Source of the DNA: Hymenopellis radicata
Lineage: Eukaryota; Basidiomycota; Agaricomycetes; Agaricales; Physalacriaceae
NCBI GenBank assembly: GCA_015501595.1
Contig: JADNRX010000534.1
Span: forward strand, 1-35,084
Direction: 5' to 3'
DNA: 35,084 nt
The translations under genes were made by a program, and so were the position numbers. The notes beneath the pieces were generated by a model. It saw only the letters and a list, made by a program, of their open reading frames with translations. It was not told the origin of the DNA and did not search any database. Position 1 is the stretch's first letter. The number at the start of each line of letters is the position of its first letter. Positions 12,028 through 21,386 of the stretch are shown piece by piece.

Positions 12028-12798
12028 ATGCCGACCTTTGACTCTTCCGCCCCATTTACTGGCAACCATGAATCATACGAGAAACGAGGTGCTCCCAAAA
12101 TAGGGGGTTCCGTTGGCGGTAAGCACCAATTCCGAGGTTGAATGAAGGAAAAAAAGTACTGATCGTCCATAGGATTCATCGCACTGGTCGTATGCTTGTG
12201 CCTTGTCATTGTTATATCATGTACGGCAATATTCCTGCTGCTGCGCGACCGCGATCCGTCCGAGACGGAGAGGGCGCATCGCAGGCGCAAACACCGCGAG
12301 GAAGTGAACGCCAAGTACCTCGGAGCTACTTCTCCATGGACCACCAAAGTCGCCCACATATTTTCCTCAGGAAAGCCCAAGAGCTCTGCGGAAGGACCTA
12401 CCCATACACAGGGCTGGGTTCAGGCGGGCACTACCGACGAATGGGACACTGAATCCCTCGACGAAGGGAGGACGAGAGGGATGGAAATGACGTACTCCGA
12501 ACATCTTGATCCGCCGTTCCGTCCTCCCTACCCCACCGAAGACTCCGCGTCGAGTGTGCACTTTGACTTGGGCACCAAGATGCCCTCGTTTCCCTCCCCT
12601 CGTGTCTCTGTAGACCACAATTACATGTATCGCAGCGGCACCTCCTCGGAAAATGGCACTCCTCCCCGTGTCTTATCTCCCGAACCCATGACCCCCTCTC
12701 GCCCCGAGAGTCCTTTCCGTAATGACGCTCGAAAGTCGTCTACCCAATCCACGAACCGCGCCTTCAATGGTGGCACGAAATTCATCGAGTCTGTTTGA
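12028..12798 (+). CDS. Small single-pass membrane protein, unknown function
   Basis: Two exons, 12028-12118 and 12173-12798, with a 54-nt intron (phase 1), encode 238 residues. The start is the ATG opening MPTFDSSAPF. The 30-residue N-terminus has no signal peptide and ends in KIGGSVGG. It runs into one strong transmembrane helix at about residues 31-53 (FIALVVCLCLVIVIS then CTAIFLLL). A basic stop-transfer patch follows (RDRDPSETERAHRRRKHREE), so the long tail should be cytosolic. The tail is Ser/Pro-rich with several SP and TP sites (RVLSPEPMTPSRPESP), suggesting phosphorylation. Agaricomycetes have a group of short proteins of this GG-TM-RxR layout; none has a role I can cite. Converges with the TPR-DTG gene downstream. 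Confidence 0.8.
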
Positions 12799-13232
12799 GT
12801 TATGTATATTTTGGACCTATCTGCTTGCTTCTGTAGTACTGGACACTTTACCTGTATATTTTCTTTCTTGGACAGTTTGTACCTTCACTTATGATATTGT
12901 AGAGTAATGACATTGATGCCTGGAACTTACTTATAACATTAGTCTGTCAATTCCACATTTGAACATCCGTATCACAGAAATAATGCAACCTAAACGTATC
13001 GCCATGATGGTAGTAAATACAACGAGTGATAGAGCAATCCAAGTCCGTCCTTTAGATAGTAGTACAAAGCATGAAACCCAATGTTCAGGATACCTCAAGC
13101 AAGCTGTTTCCGGAATGAAAGCAAGGACGCAATAACCTCCTTGAGAGACATCCGTTTCGTAGGTTCCACCGTGCGCGGAATGAAGTGGTGCGAAGCCAGT
13201 TGGTCGGCCACTGCATACGGTGTCACCATCAA
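12799..13232. other. Convergent intergenic region
   Basis: 434 nt between two 3' ends. Contains AT-rich stretches but no gene, RNA or repeat that I can support. Confidence 0.4.
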
Positions 13233-14797
13233 TCAACATCGAGACGGGATAAACGGCATACCATAGAGTATCGGTGCGTTCATAGCCGAATCAAAATGGA
13301 ACGTCAATGATCCAGACGTCAAGAACCCGCTAGCGAGCCGCCCCGCGTCGCCCTGTTCACCAACGACGCATTTTGTCTTCACGCCCTGTATAATCATCGA
13401 CACTTCCGTTCCAACTGTAAAGAAGGCATCCCATCAGCATCAATCACAGCGTGAACAACAGGCGAACCCACGCGTCAGACGCCCCGTATAGCCTAACGCC
13501 AAGAGGGTCTCCGGAGGCATCAGAGATCTTCCAAGCCCGGTGTCCAGGATGAAGTTGGCGACAATAGACCTTCGCGGCGCAGGGAATGTGATTTTCTGGT
13601 CGAGGGAGACAACAAACCGGAACGCCATCAGGCCGGCGAGCGCACCGTGGGTGATACGCAGCCCGGCGCATGGGATGGTCGATATCTCGGTGGAAGGTAT
13701 GAGGAAGTCTTTGCCCAACTGGCGCTCGAGCTCAACACGCGTCGTGGACGGGATGACGCCGGCGTGTAGTGTATGGCGCCTAGTAATCGTACGTTTCCGC
13801 GTGGGAGAAGCGCTTTGTATACTGGGCGTGTAGATAACGGATGCTGATTCAGAGGGTGCGATAGTCGTGGTAAAGGATAGGGCGCTGCTAGCCTTCCGAT
13901 GAGGAAGACCAGGAAGAGTCTTGTCGAGCTCAATCAGCGACTGAGTGTTCAGGCTCAGGCCCTTTTTGTGGAGGATTGGCTGGTCTAGGATGTCATCATA
14001 CTCTTCGAGGAACTTCATCTTGCTGTCTGTAGGTCGAAAAAGTACACCTGGAGTCTGAAGTAGAGATGTAAGCCTGGGAAGATTGGTGAGGTACGGATGA
14101 AATCTCTCACAACTTTATACAGGTCATACTTCTTGTCCGGGTACGCTAGCGCTTCGTGCATCTTATGATGGGACGGCAGCACCTTTTTAAGAACAGCTTT
14201 CCCCAGACACGCGAGTCCATCAGACCGATGACCGAGTTCGAGCAACACGACACCCTTGTTGAACAGGATTTCGGCCGCGTACAGCTTGTACCGGAGGCCT
14301 TGCTCAGCGTAATCGCTGTATTCGACATGATGAGATCCAACGATGATGGCAGGGCGGATCAAACATACATTTCCCGATCACCTCTCATTCGGAGAGCGGC
14401 ATCACTCAAGTCATCCAGGCCCTCTTGCTTCATGCCTAACGAGTAGTAACATAATCCTCGCTCAAAGTATCTGGATCCAATATCAGCAAAACGAGTCCAT
14501 AAAAGTGAGGCTCTCCTACGCTACAGCCAGTGATGGATCCATAGCGATCGCCAGCGTCATCCAATGTAGCGCCTGCTCCAAATCGTCCCTTTCACGATGG
14601 ATAAGCGCCACGTTCATGCAGGGTTTACCGGAATCTGCAATTTCCTGGCATCACCGGAGGTGAGGACACCACGACGTCTACAGCAGTCACGGACGCACTT
14701 CGAATAGAGCCAGCGCCTTGTCATAATTCTGCTGCTCATAGTTGCTCAGGGCGGTCTCCCAAGTGCGGAGCTGGACCTTGAAGGCGGCCAATGCCAT
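13233..14797 (-). CDS. NoxR/p67phox-like TPR protein fused to a DTG (retropepsin-like) domain
   Basis: NoxR, the fungal p67phox relative, activates NADPH oxidase through N-terminal TPRs. Six exons (14797-14699, 14644-14520, 14470-14369, 14315-14111, 14054-13472, 13414-13233) give 431 residues. Residues 1 to about 200 follow the NoxR pattern: WETALSNYEQQNYDKALALF, IHRERDDLEQALHWM, AVAYFERGLCYYSLGM, IDYAEQGLRYKLYAAEILFN, then GVLFRPTDSKMKFL where NoxR has GVxYRPxxAKVKNL. No SH3 or PB1 domain follows. Instead there is a Ser/Thr-rich linker and then FILDTGLGRSLMPPETLLAL (DTG at 348-350), resembling one lobe of a retropepsin or Ddi1-type aspartyl fold. The linker and DTG lie in the same 583-nt exon as the end of the TPR region, so the join does not depend on splicing. 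Activity is unknown; a lone DTG would need dimerisation. The 3' end beyond the DTG is less sure. Confidence 0.75.
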
Positions 14798-15442
14798 ATT
14801 CGACGTACAATCACAGGAAGGAGGAGGAGGAGGGAAAGGTCTGTCTTCAGGCGAGCGATTAAGCCGGCTCTGCTTAATATAGCTGGCGGTGATAGAAAGC
14901 CGTTCAGGCCGTTCAATTGATGTACAGCATCAGCGCACCACAAACTCTCCAAAAAATGCTGCTATGTGATGGCGACGTACGGTACGTTAAGCAGAACCCT
15001 TGAGTTTGAACGCATATAGAGAACAAGCCTTGAGTTTGAACGCAGATAGAGAACATTTATCTCGCGACTCGCCAAATTGAATTTAAATTCGAAGTGACGA
15101 AGAACTGACGTCAGTAACTCTCAGCTTTGTGGGTCCACACTCTCGCTTCAACACGCGGGATCGCGGCACTGCGACCTCAGATTGAAGTTGGGCAGGACCT
15201 ATTCATTGAAGCCCTGTTCGTATACAGTTATCTGCTTCCAATCGTTCATCATGATATTACCGAACGAGAAAGAAGTGCCACCTTACGAAACTACACGTTG
15301 GAGTCGGCGAGGATGTGTCATACGATGAATGTCGAACAGCATGGACGGAATTAGGCCGTTAGTCGAAGATAGCCATCTACGACAGCCACGTGCAAGAACA
15401 CAACAAGTGCATTCGTCGGCGAAACAAATTATGGACCGCCGT
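14798..15442. other. Intergenic region with a 30-bp direct repeat
   Basis: Lies upstream of the TPR-DTG gene and downstream of the sugar transporter. Apart from the short tandem repeat at 14998-15055, nothing was recognised. Confidence 0.4.
14998..15055. repeat. Two-copy 30-bp tandem repeat
   Basis: The unit starting CCTTGAGTTTGAACGCATAT occurs twice head to tail, differing by one base (CATATAG against CAGATAG). The second copy is two bases short. It lies about 200-260 bp upstream of the TPR-DTG start and could be a promoter repeat or a simple duplication. Confidence 0.8.
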
Positions 15443-17945
15443 TTACTCTACAAGTTTGGTAGCGGGGGAGACTGGGGACTCAGCTCCGCTCTTATCGTAC
15501 AAAGATTCCAAGCTTTCCAAGCCGAGGACATCCTGATGTCTCGCCTTGTAATCTTCCGACGCCCACAGCAAGTCAATCTCCTCGAGGGTCATTCCTTTGG
15601 TCTCCTTCACGACTGTGAAAAGATGAGCCATAACCTCAAACAAGATAAAGAAGTTACAAGACTCACAGAGATAGACAAGGAGAGTAACGAGTGAGCCACC
15701 TAACAAACAGTCAGATGCGATTCCTGAACAGCCGGATTGTGCCCATACCGAGAATGAAGAGGATGAAGAACTTGATCCCAACATCCTTGATGGCAATCGG
15801 TCCGCTGTACACAAACACAAAAGCCATGGTCCAGGTACCGACATTACCGATACCCCCAGCTTGACCTCGGTATCGAGTGGGCACAATCTCAATAGCGTAG
15901 AGGTATACCATCCAGACTGTCGACGAGGAAGGTAAGTCAACAATTGGTTGGATCCGTTCGACGGGAGAAACATACTCCAAGACAATCCGGAGCCAGCTTC
16001 GAACCAGAATAACATAGCAATCTGCGCCCAGCGAGTGGCATTTGTCGTGAGGTGAGCAGGGAGTGCTGTTGGCGTTATAAGAGTATAAAGTAGATATACG
16101 GTAGAACACTCACTGCCGAGGATGGTGAAGATTAAAATGGCGGAAGTCTGCACCAAGGCGCCGAAGAGTAGAATGTCTCTACGACCGAAGTGTCGAACAG
16201 TGAAGAAGCTGATGACTAGCCGAGACGTGTAACTTTGAGGTATGACCTAAAGTATACCCACTCACTGACGCCGAGAGTAACCACTGACAATTCGTATTAA
16301 TGTCGTCGAGGAAGATGGAAGGCAATTCGACGCACTCGAGTTGAGAGCGGCAGTTACCACCGCAGTAATATCCGTCGAGAAATGTAAGGTGCCGATGATT
16401 GACTTGCCATCTAGTAGCGGACTCAATCAGCCGGCATGAGCTCCCAACAAGTCGCCGAACACTCACAGTAAGTCTAGCTTGCTAATGAGACCTAACGGGA
16501 GTAGTAAAGGAAAAGAAAGGGACACACAATAAGGTTACCGCCGTAGAATGGCCTCCCAACTTGGAGGATCCAGGAGATCCAGATGCGCCGGACGACCTTA
16601 GTCTATCAAGAAGATGAATGACTTGAACGGACTCGAAGCCATTCAAACCAACCTCTGTAGTATCCTTCTTGAAGAAAGCGGCCAGATTGATGCTAGCCGA
16701 ATCTTCCGCCTCAAGTTGCAATGCCTTTATGAGCTCAGCCTTCTGCGCTTTGACCTCTGGATCGTCGAGAGTTTTGCCATTTAGGCGCTCCAACGAGGCG
16801 TCACCTTCTTCGATGCGCCCTTTTGCGTACAACCAGCGGGGACTTTCAAGAACACCTAGGTGGGATCAAAATGTGAATGTACATCACAGGGTGTGAAAGA
16901 CCAAAGCAGACCATGAAATATCACAATTGGAACTAGAATGAAAACGGCTTGAGATGCTAAGAGAACTCTCCAACCGTTCTGGAATGCTGATACGAATCGT
17001 GTGAGGAAGACTACAAATCAAGAAGATGTGAACAATTCTTACGGCTCTGATAGACGCCAAATCCAATCCAGGCAACGATGGAGATGGCGGATACCGCTGT
17101 AGAAAAGTTCGATTCGAGCTATGCAGTCAATTCAAAGTACGAGACGTACCCAGGCCTATGTTCCACATGACTTTAGTTGTTCGGTCATCCTACAAAACCC
17201 ACTGAGCCCGAGGAAAGAACCGATGATGAATATAACCCACGGCAGTACCTGAACTTCTCGCGACCGAGGCTTCGTGGACAAACACAGGCACAGCAGCGGA
17301 GATAGCACCGTTCCCCAAACCCTGGGGCAGCGTGAGATGCAAGTTTAGGACAAGTCTAAGGCCTACATACCAGAATGACACGGCCAATAATCATCATGGT
17401 CGAGTTGACCGCCGCCGTTTGGATGATGATACCCAGGAGGGCGGTCCAGCACTGAAGGAAGACAAGTATTCAATCATGAGTGTCGCCTGTCAACTTAACG
17501 GACGTACCGAGAGCAAAATCGACACGCGGCGACCAACCGTCCAAGAAAGTGGCGCGATGATAGCGCAGCCAAAGATGTCGCCTATAGTACGTGTCAAACG
17601 AGGACCAAAGAATGCAAAGAGGATAGCACACCTAGAATAATGCCACTGGAAATGAAGCTCGTTACATCGGTGGATGCCGCGTGAATCTGGTGATCAAACT
17701 GAGGCGTGTTCAAAATCCTTCGAAGGACGTAAGTCAATGCCAATGCTAATGTTGCCATGCTATAGATAGTACCCTCCCATAATACCAGCATCCCTATGGT
17801 CGCGTGCATCATCAGCACCTAAACACCGCCGTACAATGCAGACTTACCAGCCGTATAACGCGAGTGCAGACACCGACGCGAGTTGGAGCAGTCGGGTATA
17901 CGACTTGCCTCTGCACGGCCAGAGCCAGAGCGTATTGGGTGCCAT
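15443..17945 (-). CDS. MFS sugar-porter family transporter
   Basis: A twelve-helix proton-coupled sugar transporter type, expected in the plasma membrane; substrate unknown. I could join about 19 exons, with 18 introns of 44-79 nt, into one frame of roughly 500 residues. The start is the ATG at 17945 (MAPNTLWLWPCRGKSYTRLL), which leads straight into helix 1 (SALALYGWDAGIMGG). Family marks follow in order: SWTVGRRVSILLS, MIIGRVILGLGNG with VPVFVHEAS, GWRVLLASQAVF, LESPRWLYAKGRIEEG, FFTVRHFGRRDILL, AIEIVPTRYRGQAGGIG, and the end motif VKETKGMTLEEID. The helix-7 sugar-binding motif, normally QQxxGxN, reads LQVGRPFYGG here, so the substrate may not be a plain hexose. One intron begins GTCGCG, a weak donor, chosen because it restores EASDDRT...V. 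An ATG at 18069 gives another frame and was not used. Confidence 0.88.
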
Positions 17946-18428
17946 CTTTGAATGTGCGAGGCATGCTAGGGCGATCCAAGGTGGTATTTACGAGGTCCGA
18001 TAGACGGAGCAGACGTAAGAGCTCTCGAGGTGCGGGCCATTCGGCCCGGGAAGTTGCTGGATGTGCCATCAACTGTCTTCGGCTAGCACGTATAATGAAC
18101 TGGTCCCCAGCGTAGAGATAATGGCGCGCACCGATAACCTACAGCATATTCGCAGTGGTCTCGAAGATTTTTCTCGTCTTCTCCGTGTTGACACCGAGCT
18201 TATTGACTCATCTTGTGCCTGCCAAGCGCCGGGACAATGACAAGACCACCGCCAATGCCCTAGGGTATGGTTGTCTCGTCCTACAATGCCATGAGGACTT
18301 TGGCGCACCGTGCTCCCTCCAGGTACCCGTCAATTGATCTCAATTGAGAGAGTTACAGTCCTTGTTAATTTGACCGAGCCAAAGCAGAAGATGCGAGACG
18401 TAGTGTGGCGCATTTTTTAAAACTCATC
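17946..18428. other. Intergenic region between the transporter and tRNA-Ile
   Basis: Promoter side of the transporter. Short open frames on both strands are not convincing. The last 40 nt before the tRNA (GTGTGGCGCA ... CTCATC) resemble the 5' flank of the second tRNA-Ile at 26366-26451. Confidence 0.4.
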
Positions 18429-18516
18429 GGCCGACTAGCTCAGCTGGTTAGAGCGTCGTGCTAATACAAATACATTGTTAACGCGAAGGTCTTGGGTTCG
18501 ATCCCCACGTTGGCCA
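18429..18516 (+). tRNA. tRNA-Ile (AAU) with a 14-nt intron
   Basis: The acceptor stem GGCCGAC pairs with GTTGGCC (18509-18515), and A18516 is the discriminator. D-arm CTCAGCTGGTTAGAG and T-arm GGTTCGATCC are standard. The anticodon stem TCGTG/CGCGA closes the loop CTAATAA, giving anticodon AAU (isoleucine). The loop is split after position 37 by the intron at 18467-18480, the normal place for nuclear tRNA introns. A short T-run (TCTTTTG) follows as Pol III terminator. Confidence 0.95.
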
Positions 18517-18601
18517 TGAAAGTTGAGCTTTGTCTTTTGTGATGCGTTTTGCCTAGCGCAAGTGCCAAGAAGTCAATAAAAACAAATTTTGATTATTTAC
18601 G

Positions 18602-18796
18602 GTGTGTCTAAATATAAAGGCTAAAATGCCCTTCCAGACGCCTTGCACCTCTACCAGTGTACTACCAGTCTCCGCAGGCTCGTTCTCCCTGCATTCCGGA
18701 CGTGGCGCAAGTTCTTCCCGATCTGGCGCTGGCAAATTCCGAAGAAGGCCGATGAAGATTGGTTCTCCGCCTTCAGTCCGCTTCTTAGTCTCTTAC
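18602..18796 (+). repeat. Leader segment upstream of the Gag-like gene (copy 1)
   Basis: The core 18659-18726 matches 21108-21175 on the opposite strand at 62 of 68 positions by eye. It encodes TTSLRRL then TWRKFFPIW in one frame. An intron with GTATGT and TTGAAG ends (about 18821-18864) could join this segment, as a 5' leader, to the Gag-like start. Confidence 0.6.
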
Positions 18797-18875
18797 AGTC
18801 TTCTTGTATCGTCTTTCTGGTATGTTTCCACCCTCACAAGTCTCACAAACTGATGATTTTGAAGGCTCAGTTAAA

Positions 18876-19886
18876 ATGACTGCAGATGACACGATAATCC
18901 AACCCCGTATCGATGTTTCGCGAACGCTTCTGCCTCTGATAAACCCCTGCGATGCCTGCAAGCCTCTCACGCCTAGCAATCTCAACCTGTACGAATTCCT
19001 CGCCTCCAACTATGTCGAAACGCACGATGTCGCTCCATCAAAAATTGTTTCGACTCTCTCATCTGGTCTGCGCGACCCCCTCGTCTACCAGTGGTACTAC
19101 GACGACCGACAGCGCCTGAGGACGCTGTCTCTACCCCGCTTCATTGCTGCTCTGCGCGACAAATTCCTTCTGCGATATTGGGCCGACGACATCGAGCAAT
19201 CCATACTGACATCGCTACAGGGCTGGAACGAGCCCGTTGTGCAATGGACGTCGAGACTGCGGTCGCAGAATATCCTTCTGAAGGGAACGAAGAATCACCT
19301 GAGTGACGATAAACTGCTCATGCATGTGAAATCGCACCTGAACAAGGCGCTCGTCGATGTGTGCTCCCAGGACGAGGCGATGCAGATGGAAAACGATTTG
19401 GATGCTTGGTGTGACGCGATGCGCGCGCTGGAGGATGGAAAGATGACCGGAAAGAAAAGACCACTGGAAGATTTGGGACAGAGCAGCACAAAACGCGCCC
19501 GTCTGTCGATCGTGGGCGATCCCTACTTTCCACCGCGTGAATCCACTAGAGCTTCTACGCCAGCCGAGCACCCATCTCCTCATCGTCGCTCCCATTCTCC
19601 TGCCCACGTCGAATCTCAACTTCCCCGAAAACCCCATTTTCCTGTTGGACGCGGTGATCACTACTCTCCTCCCGAGTCCGCGAGATATCGCAGTGACGGC
19701 CTCGTCAAGCTCACAGAGATAGAGCGCAAATGGATCTGCGCGCACGATGGGTGTTTCAAGTGCCGCAGAATCGGCGTCTACCACACATCGAGTGCTTGTC
19801 CAACCGGACATCCAAAAGCGAGCAAGTATCGGGGTATTACTTTGGCGGATGGTATTACGTTGGCGAAGAGCGCACCGAAGAGGTGA
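18876..19886 (+). CDS. Gag-like protein with zinc knuckle (retrotransposon-derived)
   Basis: Retrotransposon Gag-type protein of 336 residues with no polymerase or protease next to it. The start is the ATG in TAAAATGACTGC at 18876. Residues about 40-190 are a helical Gag core like those of basidiomycete LTR elements: YQWYYDDRQRLRTLSLPRF, DKFLLRYWADDIEQSIL, LSDDKLLMHVKSHLNKAL. A basic Ser/Pro/Arg-rich linker follows (KKRPLEDL, then HPSPHRRSHSP). The C-terminus has a zinc knuckle of form C-x2-C-x6-H-x4-C (CFKCRRIGVYHTSSAC, residues 293-308), two residues longer in the middle than the classic CCHC knuckle. Agaricomycete Gag proteins have the related form HxGCxKCRR...H...CP. The frame is open and there are no LTRs, so it is either a decayed element reduced to gag or a co-opted gene. 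Confidence 0.8.
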   Translation: MTADDTIIQPRIDVSRTLLPLINPCDACKPLTPSNLNLYEFLASNYVETHDVAPSKIVSTLSSGLRDPLVYQWYYDDRQRLRTLSLPRFIAALRDKFLLRYWADDIEQSILTSLQGWNEPVVQWTSRLRSQNILLKGTKNHLSDDKLLMHVKSHLNKALVDVCSQDEAMQMENDLDAWCDAMRALEDGKMTGKKRPLEDLGQSSTKRARLSIVGDPYFPPRESTRASTPAEHPSPHRRSHSPAHVESQLPRKPHFPVGRGDHYSPPESARYRSDGLVKLTEIERKWICAHDGCFKCRRIGVYHTSSACPTGHPKASKYRGITLADGITLAKSAPKR

Positions 19887-21107
19887 AGCATTGGATGTAT
19901 CCCCGGTTCTAACTCGTTCGTTTTCTGCAACGGCTCTTGTACATTTGGAATGTAGACCAAACAAGTTTTGTACTTGACCGAGCTGGCTATACATTGTCGT
20001 CTTCTTGATAAGTACTGTGAACAGCCAACACAAGGGTAACATACTAATTACCTCGTTGGCTGCATGACGTGAACGGTGAAGCATCACGTCAGAAAGTCTG
20101 GCAGCTACTTCATGAATCATGAGGGAATACGACTAAGCACCAATACGCGTCTCAGGACAAGGACGATGAGTCAGATTCGGGTTATTCTTTGCATCTGAAG
20201 CAGGCAATTCGGTACCTTCCTCCTCTGATTCCCCTCTCTTCACCGCCGCGTCCTCCATGACCTTCGTTGGCAGCCATCACCGCAGTCAAGGAACCAAGAT
20301 TTCAAGCTTCAAGGCGCAAGCCCGCCGACGTGCGGGGAACTGCGATGGCACCAAGACCATCGCTTGCCAGCAGGAATCTCGGGGTTGTACATGACGGAAG
20401 TCATAAGCAGTCGTCGGCGGAGTGTCAAATGGGCCAAGTATTATTGTCATATCCAGCAGTATCTACATGTAACGCAATAGCGAGGCCAAAACCCAATGTG
20501 TGAGTCAGCTTACCAGTTCCAGCAGCACTAAGTGCAAACAGCATCTGGTATGTTATCGAACGGAGCCTTCTCGTCGGCGTGGTGGTCCAAAAAAAGGGCT
20601 ATCCCAAGTTGACGGAAGCGAAATCTTGCCAGAGGGAAGCAGCCATGTAAAAGGGAAAAGGTTGCTAGGAACTGTGGTCTGGACGATGCGCGTCGTGCGA
20701 CGGCTGAGCGCTGAGGATCTCCCTTAAAGGGGAAAAACTCGTACGTCAATTTGGCTTGACGTGCGTCATTCGCGTAGCCGTCGTTCCTGCAACCACTAAG
20801 ATAAACGGAAAGATTATATCACAAACCAGATATCAGTCATTGGACTTACACATTTTTTCAGGAAGCATATCCCGCTCCTGCTTCATAGTACGAGTAGTGG
20901 AGTGCCAGGGAGCAAGCCATTCGGGGAAATTGTCCAGAAGCCGGAGGTGCGCTTGGCTTGGTAAGAAATATCTGCGAGAGACCATAAACACGCGTTAAGA
21001 CGCGCAGAGATAAATAGTTTGGCAAAGCGTGGTTCAAGGGGGCGGACAGTCGAACGTAAAAGGCTGGCAGTGGTCGATCTGAGGAAGTTGACCGGCTGTT
21101 GATGGCA
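19887..21107. other. Gap downstream of the Gag-like gene
   Basis: No reverse transcriptase, RNase H, integrase or LTR is visible, although these would be expected here in a complete element. Short open frames on both strands look random. A splice-like CTTACC at about 20510 hints at a minus-strand intron but no exons could be joined. Confidence 0.45.
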
Positions 21108-21242
21108 CCAGATCGGGAAGAACTTGCGCCACGTCGGGAATGCAGCGACAATGAGCCTGTGGAAACTGGTAGTACTGTGAAAGTCAGTCCAAAAGGGCAG
21201 TCTGAATGGAACGAATGATAACATTAGTACTAGTCTGGGCAT
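21108..21242 (-). repeat. Leader-like repeat, inverted (copy 2)
   Basis: The minus strand repeats the leader of the Gag-like gene: core 21108-21175, with TTSFHRL then TWRKFFPIW in one frame. Downstream on the minus strand the two copies diverge at once (CHQQPVNFL here, RWQIPKKAD in copy 1). Together the two copies flank the Gag-like gene in opposite orientations, 2.4 kb apart. Confidence 0.6.
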
Positions 21243-21386
21243 TTGAGTCTAAATACTTTTCCATACAAGTATATCCTTGATAGCAATGAAGAAAACAATA
21301 AGTATGATAGATAGCAAATGAAAGCAGAAAGACGGGAATAAATGAACGATGTTCAGGTTACGCAGAAGGTGCGCTCCTAACATACT

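Noticed and set aside
14037..14041. Apparent frameshift in a five-A run of the TPR-DTG gene
   Set aside because: Choosing the acceptor ...CTTCAG at 14055 gives TPGVLFRPTDSK in frame, the expected NoxR strand, so no lesion exists.
17161..17290. Apparent frameshift after VHEAS in the transporter
   Set aside because: An intron starting GTCGCG and ending TTTTGTAG joins EAS to DDRTTKVM in frame, as the family requires.
18069..18072. ATG at 18069 as start of the transporter
   Set aside because: Its frame does not reach helix 1 without an unsupported splice; the ATG at 17945 leads directly into it.
19215..20120. 301-codon minus-strand open frame opposite the Gag-like gene
   Set aside because: Antisense shadow of a GC-rich coding region; the plus strand shows the Gag core and zinc knuckle, and the minus frame has no motif.
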